From Streptomyces sp. ISL-66 (GTDB lineage Bacteria > Actinomycetota > Actinomycetes > Streptomycetales > Streptomycetaceae): a stretch of 48,198 bases of DNA. The position numbers and the translations under genes are program-made. This document shows, in pieces, positions 1 to 7,630 of the stretch. The stretch is taken from positions 1 to 48,198 of the forward strand of contig NZ_JAGGOW010000155.1 in assembly GCF_018614135.1 (NCBI RefSeq), read 5' to 3'. Below the pieces are notes generated by a model. That model saw only the letters and a list, made by a program, of their open reading frames with translations, had not been told where the DNA came from and did no database searches. The stretch's first letter is position 1; each line of letters opens with the position of its first letter.

Positions 1-1
1 C

Positions 2-1000
2 GCTCCGGCTCCGGCCGCCCCCGTGGCCCCGGCCGCGCCCGTCGCCCCCGCCGCCCCGGTTTCCGCCGGTGACGAGGGCGCGTACGTGACCCCGCTGGTG
101 CGCAAGCTCGCCTCGGAGTCCGGCGTCAACCTGTCCTCGGTCTCGGGCACCGGTGTCGGTGGCCGCATCCGCAAGCAGGACGTCCTGGCCGCCGCCGAGG
201 CCGCCAAGGCCGCTGCCGCCGCCCCGGCTCCGGCCGCTGCCGCTCCCGCCGCCAAGGCTCCGGCCGCCGCGGTCTCCGAGCTGCGCGGCCAGACCGTCAA
301 GATGACCCGCATGCGCAAGGTCATCGGCGACAACATGATGAAGGCCCTGCACTCGCAGGCTCAGCTCAGCTCCGTGGTCGAGGTGGACATCACCAAGATC
401 ATGAAGCTGCGCGAGAAGGCCAAGGCCTCCTTCCTGGCCCGCGAGGGCGTCAAGCTCTCGCCGATGCCGTTCTTCGTCAAGGCCGCGGCCCAGGCGCTGA
501 AGGCCCACGCGGTCGTCAACGCCCGGATCAACGAGGACGAGAGCACCATCACCTACTTCGACTCGGAGAACATCGGCATCGCCGTGGACTCCGAGAAGGG
601 CCTGATGACCCCGGTCATCAAGGGTGCGGGCGACCTCAACCTGGCGGGCATCTCCAAGGCCACCGCCGACCTGGCCTCCAAGGTCCGCGGCAACAAGATC
701 ACGCCGGACGAGCTGTCGGGCGCGACCTTCACCATCAGCAACACCGGCTCGCGCGGTGCGCTGTTCGACACGGTCATCGTGCCCCCGAACCAGGTCGCCA
801 TCCTGGGCATCGGTGCCACGGTGAAGCGCCCGGTGGTCATCGAGACCCCCGAGGGCACGAACATCGGCATCCGCGACATGACGTACCTGACCCTGTCCTA
901 CGACCACCGCCTGGTGGACGGCGCGGACGCGGCCCGGTACCTCTCGGCCGTCAAGGCGATCCTCGAGGCCGGCGAGTTCGAGGTCGAGCTCGGTCTCTGA
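2..1000 (+). CDS. sucB: 2-oxoacid dehydrogenase E2 (dihydrolipoamide acyltransferase), C-terminal part
   Basis: This is the acyl-transferring core of a 2-oxoacid dehydrogenase complex. It moves the acyl group from lipoyl-lysine to CoA in the cytoplasm. The reading frame is open to the left edge, so the lipoyl domain(s) lie outside the window. What is seen: an Ala/Pro linker, a peripheral-subunit-binding domain (VTPLVRKLASESGVNLSSV, then GTGVGGRIRKQDV), a second Ala/Pro linker, and the catalytic domain ending with the DHRLVDGADAARYL active-site motif (His and Asp of DHRxxxG). With aceE about 1.1 kb downstream it probably serves as the pyruvate dehydrogenase E2. Actinobacterial E2 proteins are often annotated as succinyltransferase (sucB), and the sequence alone does not fix acetyl versus succinyl specificity. 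The gene ends EVELGL-stop, and an in-frame echo of this end follows the stop. Family assignment is certain; substrate is not. Confidence 0.95.
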   Translation, partial: APAPAAPVAPAAPVAPAAPVSAGDEGAYVTPLVRKLASESGVNLSSVSGTGVGGRIRKQDVLAAAEAAKAAAAAPAPAAAAPAAKAPAAAVSELRGQTVKMTRMRKVIGDNMMKALHSQAQLSSVVEVDITKIMKLREKAKASFLAREGVKLSPMPFFVKAAAQALKAHAVVNARINEDESTITYFDSENIGIAVDSEKGLMTPVIKGAGDLNLAGISKATADLASKVRGNKITPDELSGATFTISNTGSRGALFDTVIVPPNQVAILGIGATVKRPVVIETPEGTNIGIRDMTYLTLSYDHRLVDGADAARYLSAVKAILEAGEFEVELGL

Positions 1001-1042
1001 CGAGACCGAGAGGATCCAAACGAGGTCGACCTCGGCCTGTAA
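1001..1042 (+). other. In-frame echo of the E2 C-terminus after its TGA stop
   Basis: After the TGA at 998-1000 the same frame continues for 13 codons to a TAA at 1040-1042. The last six codons read EVDLGL, nearly the EVELGL that ends the real gene. The TGA is followed by C, the context known to be leakiest for UGA readthrough in many organisms. It is either a relic of an in-frame duplication or recombination at the 3' end, or an extension made by rare readthrough. Only the sequence match is observed. Confidence 0.6.
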
Positions 1043-1069
1043 GGCTCTGCGCGACAGCGACTGCCGCAC

Positions 1070-1110
1070 ACGGCGCCCCCGCCCGGACACGTTCCGGGCG
1101 GGGGCGCCGT
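1070..1110. terminator. Strong hairpin terminator after the E2 gene
   Basis: A perfect 17-bp inverted repeat (1070-1086 with 1094-1110; ACGGCGCCCCCGCCCGG arm) has a 7-nt loop. There is no U-tract, as is usual for Streptomyces terminators. It separates the E2 gene from the GntR regulator. Confidence 0.8.
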
Positions 1111-1259
1111 CGTCGTACGCTGGGCGCTCGCGCGGGCCCCTGTAACCAGCCTCACCCTGCGCCCCTGACCAGGAACGCATCGCGACGACCGGCGCCGCCG
1201 TATTGTCTACGCATCAGGCCCCGCGTGACCCTGCACACCCACCAGGAGATGAAGCCCCG

Positions 1260-1886
1260 ATGATCACCCCACCCGTCGTGCACTCGCTGCGCGAGCAGAT
1301 CCGCGAGCACATCGTGGAGGGGATCGTCAGCGGGCGCTGGAAGCCGGGCGAGCGGATCGTGGAGCGCCGGATCGCCGTGGAGCTGGAGGTCAGCCAGACC
1401 CCCGTGCGCGAGGCCCTGCGCGAGCTGGAGACGCTGCGGCTGATCGAGTCGGCGCCGAACAAGGGCGTCCGCGTACGGAACCTGTCGGCGGCGGACCTGG
1501 AGGAGATCTATCCGGTCCGGGCGGGCCTGGAGCAGATCGCGGCCGAGCTGGCCGCGCCCCGGCTGGCGGCCGACTGCACGGCCCTGGAGCCGCACGTGGC
1601 GGCCCTGTGGGAGGCCGACCGCAGCGCGGACGGCACGGCCCAGGTGCGGCACACGGTGGGCTTCCACCGGGAGCTGGTGCGGGCGGCCGGCAACAGCGTG
1701 CTGCTGCACACCTGGGAGTCGCTGGGCATCGAGGTCTTCACGGCCCTGTCCATCCGGTGGCTGGGAACCGTCCAGAAGTCCTACGCCGAGGAGCACGAGG
1801 CCCTCGTACAGGCCTTCCGGAACCAGGACCCGGACATCGGGCTGCTCGTGAAGCGGCACGTTCTGGGATGCGCTCCGCGGGCTTGA
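1260..1886 (+). CDS. GntR-family transcriptional regulator (FadR/FCD type)
   Basis: A 208-aa DNA-binding regulator. The N-terminal winged helix spans about residues 8-72 (SLREQIREHIVEGIVSG, then VSQTPVREALRELE, the typical GntR recognition helix). An all-helical FCD ligand-binding domain follows, with the usual His-containing segments (FHRELVRAAGN and EEHEALVQAF). FCD regulators normally sense small organic acids through a bound metal. The ATG at 1260 is chosen because AGGAG lies 11 nt upstream; an upstream GTG in frame has no such site. It lies directly before aceE on the same strand, and the 235-bp gap between them holds two palindromes. Control of aceE, or autoregulation, is therefore the natural inference, by analogy with PdhR. 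The ligand is unknown. Confidence 0.88.
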   Translation: MITPPVVHSLREQIREHIVEGIVSGRWKPGERIVERRIAVELEVSQTPVREALRELETLRLIESAPNKGVRVRNLSAADLEEIYPVRAGLEQIAAELAAPRLAADCTALEPHVAALWEADRSADGTAQVRHTVGFHRELVRAAGNSVLLHTWESLGIEVFTALSIRWLGTVQKSYAEEHEALVQAFRNQDPDIGLLVKRHVLGCAPRA

Positions 1887-1926
1887 AGCCTGCGACAAAA
1901 CATGCCCGGCTCGTCCCGATTTGCCC

Positions 1927-1961
1927 GGCACCGGGTGCCTGTTTTCCTGGCACCCGGTGCC
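1927..1961. promoter_or_regulatory. Paired palindromes GGCACC-N-GGTGCC, or a long hairpin
   Basis: GGCACCGGGTGCC at 1927-1939 and GGCACCCGGTGCC at 1949-1961 are each palindromic and are exact reverse complements of each other. Their centres are 22 bp apart (two helical turns). As RNA they form a 13-bp stem with a 9-nt loop, so the element may be the terminator of the GntR gene. As DNA it could be a tandem operator. The sequence fits both. Confidence 0.6.
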
Positions 1962-1998
1962 GACTTTCGTCATATGGACGTTTCTTCGTCACTTTCAT

Positions 1999-2028
1999 TT
2001 GATCGATCATCGATCAGCGCCTTACAGT
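1999..2028 (+). promoter_or_regulatory. Candidate aceE promoter overlapped by a 17-bp palindrome
   Basis: TTGATC (1999-2004), an 18-bp spacer and TACAGT (2023-2028) resemble a Streptomyces vegetative promoter (TTGAC, TAGAPyT). A perfect palindrome TGATCGAT-C-ATCGATCA (2000-2016) covers the -35 box and half the spacer. That is where a repressor such as the adjacent GntR protein would sit. The regulator assignment is an inference. Confidence 0.5.
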
Positions 2029-2121
2029 CATCCGCGGACCCCACCCGGGTCCGACGACCCTGTCCTGCCCGTCAGGGATTTCTTCACCACCTCTCCTTTG
2101 TCCGGAAGGCGGCGCACACCG

Positions 2122-4806
2122 ATGTCCGACCCCGTAGGAAAGCTTCCGAGCGAGCTCGACCAGCTCCCGGACCGCGACACCGAGGAGACCGCCGAATGGG
2201 CGGCCTCCCTCGACGCCGTCGCCAAGGCCGCCGGTACGCGCCGCGCCGAATACCTGCTCCGTCGCACCCTCCAGCACGCCGAGGCCGCCGGCCTCGCACT
2301 GCCGAAGCTGCTCGAGACGGACTACGTCAACACCATCCCCACCTCCGCGGAGCCCGAGTTCCCCGGTGACGAGGCGATGGAAGCCCGGATCACCGCGTGG
2401 AACCGCTGGAACGCGGCCGCCATGGTGACCCGCGGCTCCAAGTACGGCGTCGGCGGCCACATCGCCACCTTCGCCTCCGCCGCGTGGCTGTACGAGACCG
2501 GCTTCCAGCACTTCTTCCGCGGGAAGGAGGCCGACGGATCGGGCGACCAGCTCTACATCCAGGGCCACGCCTCCCCCGGCATCTACGCCCGCGCCTTCCT
2601 CGACGGCCGGATCTCCGAGCAGCAGCTCGACAAGTTCCGCCAGGAGGCCGGCGGCAACGGCCTGCCGTCCTACCCCCACCCGCGGCGCCTTCCGTGGCTG
2701 TGGGAGTTCCCGACGGTCTCCATGGGCCTCGGCCCGCTCTCCGCGATCTACCAGGCGCGCTTCAACCGCTACCTGCAGAACCGGAGCATCAAGGACACCG
2801 CGGGCTCGCACGTCTGGGCCTTCCTGGGCGACGGCGAGATGGACGAGCCCGAGTCGACCGCCGCCCTGGCCCTGGCCTCCCGCGAGCAGCTCGACAACCT
2901 GACCTTCGTCATCAACTGCAACCTGCAGCGCCTCGACGGTCCGGTCCGCGCGAACTTCCGCGTGGTGCAGGAGCTGGAAGCCCAGTTCCGCGGCGCCGGC
3001 TGGAACGTCATCAAGTCCCTGTGGGGCTCCGCCTGGGACGAGCTGTTCCAGCTCGACACCACGGGCGCCCTGGTGCGCCGCCTGCGCGAGGTACCCGACG
3101 CGCAGTTCCAGACGTACGCGACCCGCGACGTGGCCTACATCCGCCAGCACTTCTTCGGCGCCAACGCCGAGCTCGTGCAGCTGGCCGGCGTGCTGTCCGA
3201 CGCGAAGATCGCCGAGTGCTTCCACACCTCCCGCGGCGGCCACGAGCCCCGCAAGGTGTACGCCGCGTACAAGGCCGCCCTGGAGCACAAGGGCGCGCCG
3301 ACGGTCATCCTCGCGCAGACCGTCAAGGGCTACACGCTGGGTGCCGGGTTCGAGTCGAAGAACGCGAACCACCAGATGAAGAAGCTGACGGTCGACGAGT
3401 TCAAGGACATGCGCGACCTCCTCGGCCTGCCGATCCCGGACAGCGCCTTCGCCGACGGCCAGGTCCCGTACGGCCACCCGGGCGCGAACAGCCCCGAGGT
3501 GCGGTACCTGAACGAGCGCCGCGCGGCCCTCGGCGGCCCGGCCCCGGCCCGCAAGGTCAAGCACGTGGCCCTGCCGGCCCCGGCGGACCGTTCCTTCGCC
3601 CCGCTGCTCAAGGGCTCCGGCAAGCAGGAGATGGCCACCACCATGGCCTTCGTCCGGCTCGTCAAGGACCTGATGCGGGACAAGGAGACCGGCAAGCGCT
3701 GGGTGCCGATCGTCCCCGACGAGGCCCGCACCTTCGGCATGGAGTCCCTCTTCCCGTCGGCCGGCATCTACTCGCCGCTGGGCCAGACGTACGAGCCGGT
3801 CGACCGCGACCAGCTCATGTACTACAAGGAAGCCAAGGACGGTCAGATCCTCAACGAGGGGATCACCGAGGCCGGCGCCATGGCCGACTTCATCGCCGCC
3901 TGCACGTCGTACGCGACGCACGGCGAGCCGATGATCCCCTTCTACATCTTCTACTCGATGTTCGGCTGGCAGCGCACGGCCGACCAGATGTGGCAGCTCG
4001 CCGACCAGCTCGGCAAGGGCTTCATCGTCGGCGCCACCGCCGGCCGCACCACGCTGACCGGCGAGGGCCTGCAGCACGCCGACGGCCACTCGCACCTGAT
4101 CGCGTCCACGAACCCGGCGTCGCTCAACTACGACCCGGCCTTCGCGTACGAGATCGCGGTGATCGTCAAGGACGGTCTGCGCCGGATGTACGGCGAGAAG
4201 CCGGAAGACGTCTTCTACTACCTGACCGTCTACAACGAGCCGAAGGTGCAGCCCGCGATGCCCGAGGGCGTCGAGGAAGGCATCCTCAAGGGTCTGTACC
4301 GCTTCAACACGGCGGCCGACCTGGCGGAGGCGGCCCCCGCCGCCGATGCCCCGAAGATCCAGCTGATGGCCTCGGGTACGGCGATCCACTGGATCCTGGA
4401 GGCGCAGAAGCTGCTCGCCGCCGACTGGAACGTGGCCGCCGACGTCTGGTCCGCCACCTCCTGGGGCGAGCTGCGGCGTGACGCGCTGGAGTGCGACGAG
4501 GCGCTGCTGCGCGGCGAGCTGCGCACCCCGTACGTCACCCGCGCGCTGGAGGGCGTCACCAGCCCGGTGCTGGCCGTCTCCGACTGGATGCGTCAGGTCC
4601 CGGACCAGATCAGCCAGTGGGTGGAGCAGGACTACACCTCGCTGGGTACGGACGGCTTCGGTCTGTCCGACACCCGTGAGGGCGCCCGCCGCCACTTCGG
4701 TGTGGACGCCCAGTCGATCGTGGTGGCCGCGCTGGCCCAGCTCGCCCGCCGCGGCGAGGTCCCGGCGTCCTCCGTCAAGGAGGCGCGGGAGCGCTACGGG
4801 CTGTAA
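2122..4806 (+). CDS. aceE: Pyruvate dehydrogenase E1 component (homodimeric AceE)
   Basis: The 894-aa thiamine-diphosphate enzyme decarboxylates pyruvate and reductively acetylates the lipoyl group of E2, feeding acetyl-CoA to the TCA cycle. The length fits the homodimeric AceE family (about 890-920 aa). The TPP motif GDGEMDEPES starts at residue 236, and its second half NCN lies at about 265-267. The characteristic WEFPTVSMGLGPLSAIYQARF and IPFYIFYSMFGWQRTADQMWQ segments are present. The ATG at 2122 is chosen because GGAAGG lies at 2103-2108 and the protein then begins MSDPVGKLPSELDQLPDRD, as expected for the family. Upstream in-frame codons have low-complexity, non-conserved translation. 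The gene sits between the GntR regulator and a strong terminator and is probably monocistronic. Confidence 0.97.
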   Translation: MSDPVGKLPSELDQLPDRDTEETAEWAASLDAVAKAAGTRRAEYLLRRTLQHAEAAGLALPKLLETDYVNTIPTSAEPEFPGDEAMEARITAWNRWNAAAMVTRGSKYGVGGHIATFASAAWLYETGFQHFFRGKEADGSGDQLYIQGHASPGIYARAFLDGRISEQQLDKFRQEAGGNGLPSYPHPRRLPWLWEFPTVSMGLGPLSAIYQARFNRYLQNRSIKDTAGSHVWAFLGDGEMDEPESTAALALASREQLDNLTFVINCNLQRLDGPVRANFRVVQELEAQFRGAGWNVIKSLWGSAWDELFQLDTTGALVRRLREVPDAQFQTYATRDVAYIRQHFFGANAELVQLAGVLSDAKIAECFHTSRGGHEPRKVYAAYKAALEHKGAPTVILAQTVKGYTLGAGFESKNANHQMKKLTVDEFKDMRDLLGLPIPDSAFADGQVPYGHPGANSPEVRYLNERRAALGGPAPARKVKHVALPAPADRSFAPLLKGSGKQEMATTMAFVRLVKDLMRDKETGKRWVPIVPDEARTFGMESLFPSAGIYSPLGQTYEPVDRDQLMYYKEAKDGQILNEGITEAGAMADFIAACTSYATHGEPMIPFYIFYSMFGWQRTADQMWQLADQLGKGFIVGATAGRTTLTGEGLQHADGHSHLIASTNPASLNYDPAFAYEIAVIVKDGLRRMYGEKPEDVFYYLTVYNEPKVQPAMPEGVEEGILKGLYRFNTAADLAEAAPAADAPKIQLMASGTAIHWILEAQKLLAADWNVAADVWSATSWGELRRDALECDEALLRGELRTPYVTRALEGVTSPVLAVSDWMRQVPDQISQWVEQDYTSLGTDGFGLSDTREGARRHFGVDAQSIVVAALAQLARRGEVPASSVKEARERYGL

Positions 4807-4837
4807 GGGCTGGGGCCCGTACGGCTGAGTGACCGTG

Positions 4838-4872
4838 AGGCGGTCCGTCCCCTGGGGGGCGGACCGCCTTTC
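4838..4872 (+). terminator. aceE terminator
   Basis: The AGGCGGTCCG arm at 4838-4847 pairs with CGGACCGCCT at 4860-4869. An inner CCCC/GGGG extension is present and TT follows. It is placed 31 nt after the aceE stop. Confidence 0.8.
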
Positions 4873-4920
4873 GCGTGCACGGGGGGCGACTCGGGTCCGA
4901 TCCGAGGCCGGTCCGTCTCC

Positions 4921-4987
4921 GGTCCGGTCCGAGCCTCCGGTCCGGTCCGAGCCTCCGGTCCGGTCCGAGCCTCCGGTCCGGTCCGAG
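4921..4987. repeat. 18-bp tandem repeat, about 3.7 copies
   Basis: GGTCCGGTCCGAGCCTCC is repeated perfectly at 4921-4938, 4939-4956 and 4957-4974. A 13-bp partial copy follows (4975-4987) and a degenerate copy lies just before 4921. It fills the gap between the aceE terminator and the DUF4240 gene. The rest of 4873-5072 shows nothing else I can interpret. Confidence 0.9.
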
Positions 4988-5072
4988 TATGCGGCCGTGC
5001 GGGGGCGTCCACCGGCCTTTCGTGGCACGCGCGGTGGCGGCGCGGGGGCGGACCCGTGATGCTTGAGCGGTG

Positions 5073-5591
5073 ATGGACGAGACGGAGTTCTGGGAGATCG
5101 TCGACCGTACCCGCGAGGCCGCCGATGGCGACCCCGAGGAGCACGCCGAGCTGCTCGTGGAGCGGCTGGCGCAGCTCGATCCGGACTCCGTCCTGGACTT
5201 CGCCCGGCACTTCGAGTCGCGGTACAACCGGGCGTACACCTGGGACCTGTGGGGCGCGGCGTGGGTGCTGCTGGACGGGGCGAGCGACGACGCGTTCGAC
5301 TACTTCCGGTGCTGGCTGATCGGCCAGGGCCGGGAGGTCTTCGAGGGCGCGGTGCACGATCCGGACCACCTGGCGGAGCTGCTCGGGGAATTCGACGAGG
5401 AGATCGACGGGGACGGCGAGGAGCTGGGGTACGCGGCCGACGAGGCGTACGAGCAGCTGACCGGGGCGGTGGCGCCGGAGCTGGGCGTCCCGCTGCAAGC
5501 GGCGGAGCCGGAGGGTACCCCGCTGGACTTCGAGAACGAAGCGGTGCTCGCGGAGCGCTTCCCCCGGCTGTGGAACCGCTTCAGGGCCTGA
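5073..5591 (+). CDS. DUF4240 domain protein
   Basis: A 172-aa acidic, soluble protein with the DUF4240 signature. It opens MDETEFWEIVDRTR, with the typical segments FARHFESRYNRAYTWDLWGAA and DAFDYFRCWLIGQGREVFEGA. No catalytic residue set or function is established for this family. Proteins of this type are common in actinomycetes and may relate to immunity or modulator proteins. The ATG at 5073 is preferred; a GTG immediately before it (5070) is in frame. No clear Shine-Dalgarno is seen. It is convergent with the SDR gene downstream. Confidence 0.8.
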   Translation: MDETEFWEIVDRTREAADGDPEEHAELLVERLAQLDPDSVLDFARHFESRYNRAYTWDLWGAAWVLLDGASDDAFDYFRCWLIGQGREVFEGAVHDPDHLAELLGEFDEEIDGDGEELGYAADEAYEQLTGAVAPELGVPLQAAEPEGTPLDFENEAVLAERFPRLWNRFRA

Positions 5592-5654
5592 GGCCCGGGC
5601 GGGCGCTGCCGTCGCCGTTCCCGGCGGGCCGTGCCGGGCCGGCTGACCGGCCGG

Positions 5655-6425
5655 CTAGTAGTGCGTGCCGCCGTCTATACGGATCTCCGTGCCGGTGATG
5701 AACGCGCCGTCCTCGGAGCCCAGCATGGCGACGACTCCGGCGACGGTCTGCGGGCCGGCGAAGCCCTGACCGAGGGCCGGGGCGAGCTTCGCGAAGAGGC
5801 TCCAGTCGGTGTCCTCGGGCAGGCCGGGGCCGTTGCCGGTGGTCATGCCGCTCTCGATGGAGCCGGGGGCCACGGAGACGAAGCGCAGGCCCTGCTTGCT
5901 GTACTCGGCGGCCAGCGCGTGGGTCATGGACTGGATGCCGCCCTTGGTGGCCGCGTAGGCGGACATGTAGGGGTGGGCGAAGGTCGCCGAGGTGGAGCTG
6001 AAGTTGACGACGGCCGGCTTGTCGCCTTCGAGCAGCGCCGGTATCGCCTCGCGGATGACCAGGAACGTACCGGTCAGGTTCACCGCGATGATCTGGTTCC
6101 ACGATTCGAGCGTGGTCTCGTGGGTGTGCGACGAGCGCAGGATGCCCGCGGCGTTGACCAGCACGTCGAGCCCGCCGAGGGTGGCGACGGCCCAGGCCGT
6201 GCCGGTCTTGACGGCGGCCTCGTCGGAGATGTCGAGCACCGCCGTGGTGAGGCGGTCGGCGTGTCCCTCGGCGGCCGCCCGCTCGGCGGTGATCTTCAGG
6301 CCGGCTTCGTTGACGTCCACGGTGTGGACGCGGCCGCCCTCGGAGAGGATGCGGTGCACGGTGGCCTGGCCGATGCCGGAGCCGCCGCCGGTGATGAGGA
6401 CGCGACGTCCTTCGTAACGGTTCAT
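5655..6425 (-). CDS. SDR-family NAD(P)-dependent oxidoreductase
   Basis: A 256-aa classical short-chain dehydrogenase. The Rossmann motif TGGGSGIG is at residues 12-19, DVNEA follows beta-2, and the catalytic set is Ser144 (NFSSTSA), Tyr157 and Lys161 (YAATK). The C-terminal GTEIRIDGGTHY is typical of the family. An acidic residue after beta-2 suggests NAD preference, though this is only a guess. The substrate (an alcohol or ketone) cannot be read from the sequence. It is divergent from a TetR gene 86 bp away with a near-perfect palindrome between them, so it is likely that regulator's target. No obvious Shine-Dalgarno precedes the ATG. Confidence 0.93.
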   Translation of the reverse strand: MNRYEGRRVLITGGGSGIGQATVHRILSEGGRVHTVDVNEAGLKITAERAAAEGHADRLTTAVLDISDEAAVKTGTAWAVATLGGLDVLVNAAGILRSSHTHETTLESWNQIIAVNLTGTFLVIREAIPALLEGDKPAVVNFSSTSATFAHPYMSAYAATKGGIQSMTHALAAEYSKQGLRFVSVAPGSIESGMTTGNGPGLPEDTDWSLFAKLAPALGQGFAGPQTVAGVVAMLGSEDGAFITGTEIRIDGGTHY

Positions 6426-6455
6426 GAGGAGCAGCGTACTCTGCGCATGACACGT

Positions 6456-6472
6456 TTTGCCAGACTGTCAAA
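6456..6472. promoter_or_regulatory. Candidate TetR operator in the SDR/TetR divergent gap
   Basis: TTTGCCAGACTGTCAAA is a 17-bp inverted repeat with one mismatched pair, in the middle of the 86-bp divergent intergenic region. Size, symmetry and position fit a TetR-family autoregulatory operator controlling both genes. Confidence 0.6.
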
Positions 6473-6511
6473 GCACGCATCCCGCTCACGGTCTGAGGGT
6501 AGGCTTCCCCC

Positions 6512-7165
6512 GTGAGATCCCCTCGCCCGTACTCCCCGCAGCCCGGCCCCGGAGCCCAGTCGCTGAACGAGCGCCGCAAGGCCGCCACGCAGCTCGACAT
6601 CGCCCGCGCGGCCTGCGAACTGTTCGCCGAGCACGGCCCGGACGGTACGACCGCCGAAGACATCGCCCAGCGCGCGGGTGTCGCGCTGCGCACGTTCTAC
6701 CGCTACTTCCGCAACAAGCAGGAGGCCGTGGCCCCGCTGCTCGCGGTCGGCGGCGACGTCTGGCGCGCCCTGCTCGCCGAGGAAGACCCCGGCAGCCCGC
6801 TCGCCGCGGCCCTGGAACGCGCCGTCACCCGCTCCCTCGCCGACCCCCAGGCCCTCGACGAGGGCCTGGAGGTCACCCGCGGCCTGCTCCGCGCCGCCGC
6901 GACCGACGAGACCCTGCGCGCGGTCTGGTACCGCGTCAACCAGGACTCCGAGGAGCGCCTGGTGCCGGTCGTCGCCCGGCTGGCCGGCCAGGAGGCCGAC
7001 ACCCTCGGCGTCCGCCTCCTCGCGGCGGCGGCCACGGACGCGATCCGCATCGCCCTGGAACTCTGGTCGGCCACGGACGCCCCGCCCTCGGGCCCCGGCT
7101 CCCCCTCCGAACTGGCGGTCCGCTGCCTGCGCGACCTCACGGGCGCGATGCCCTTGCTGCGCTGA
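6512..7165 (+). CDS. TetR/AcrR-family transcriptional regulator
   Basis: A 217-aa repressor-type protein. The N-terminal helix-turn-helix (about residues 25-70) includes AACELFAEHGPDGTTAEDIAQRAGVALRTFYRYFRNKQEAV, quoted here only to locate it: recognition helix VALRTFYRYF. The remaining helices form the variable ligand domain. The GTG start at 6512 has GAGGG about 12 nt upstream. It is divergent from the SDR gene with a palindrome in the shared control region. It probably represses itself and the SDR gene and is relieved by the SDR substrate or a related molecule (inference). Confidence 0.9.
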   Translation: MRSPRPYSPQPGPGAQSLNERRKAATQLDIARAACELFAEHGPDGTTAEDIAQRAGVALRTFYRYFRNKQEAVAPLLAVGGDVWRALLAEEDPGSPLAAALERAVTRSLADPQALDEGLEVTRGLLRAAATDETLRAVWYRVNQDSEERLVPVVARLAGQEADTLGVRLLAAAATDAIRIALELWSATDAPPSGPGSPSELAVRCLRDLTGAMPLLR

Positions 7166-7186
7166 GGCGGGCCCGGCCGGCTCGGC

Positions 7187-7504
7187 TCACAGGAAGCGCT
7201 GCGACTTCTCCCTGAGGTGCTCCGCCAGGTAGGCGGGAGCGTCGGGCCTCATCCGGGCGAGGGCGACCATCGCCGTGATGATGACGTCGGCGACCTCCGC
7301 CTCGACGTCGCCCCAGGTGTGCGAGTGGCCCTTGCGGGGATTCGTACCCTTGGCCCCGATGACCGCCTGAGCCGCCTCCCCGAACTCCTCGCCGATCTTC
7401 AGGATCTGCAACGTCACGCTCTCCTCGCGCCCCATCCCCCGCTCCCGGTCGTGCACGTCGAACCGCGCCGCGAGCGCCCCGATGGTCTTCCACGGATCTT
7501 CCAT
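7187..7504 (-). CDS. MazG-like nucleotide pyrophosphohydrolase family protein
   Basis: A 105-aa helical protein with the all-alpha NTP pyrophosphatase pattern. It has EEFGEAAQAVIG (ExxxE metal-ligand helix) and, after an insert containing GHSHTWGDVEAEVADVIITAM, the second E..D helix. Such proteins hydrolyse nucleoside triphosphates to monophosphates and pyrophosphate with Mg2+, often as house-cleaning enzymes. Only one such domain is present, so it is the short actinobacterial form. A TAATTT hexamer about 9 nt before the ATG and the lack of a Shine-Dalgarno hint at a leaderless transcript. It is convergent with the TetR gene. Confidence 0.8.
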   Translation of the reverse strand: MEDPWKTIGALAARFDVHDRERGMGREESVTLQILKIGEEFGEAAQAVIGAKGTNPRKGHSHTWGDVEAEVADVIITAMVALARMRPDAPAYLAEHLREKSQRFL

Positions 7505-7551
7505 GATTCGAAATTAGCGGGCCCGTCCGCCTCGCACGCCTATAACGCCGA

Positions 7552-7586
7552 AGCCCCCGCCGCCTTCCCGAGAAAGGGGCGGGGCT
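7552..7586 (-). terminator. Hairpin after the small membrane-protein gene
   Basis: AGCCCCCGCC-type arm at 7552-7566 pairs imperfectly with AAAGGGGCGGGGCT at 7573-7586. It is placed 45 nt beyond the stop of the 66-aa gene, between it and the MazG-like gene. Confidence 0.5.
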
Positions 7587-7630
7587 GGCCTCTCGGGGCC
7601 ACGAACCTCGCAAGCCGTCCCGTACGAGCC

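Noticed and set aside
2014..5028. Long minus-strand open frame opposite aceE (about 1000 codons)
   Set aside because: It is the GC-skewed antisense shadow of aceE; its translation is Arg/Gly/Val/Leu-rich low-complexity and no ribosome site or family is seen.
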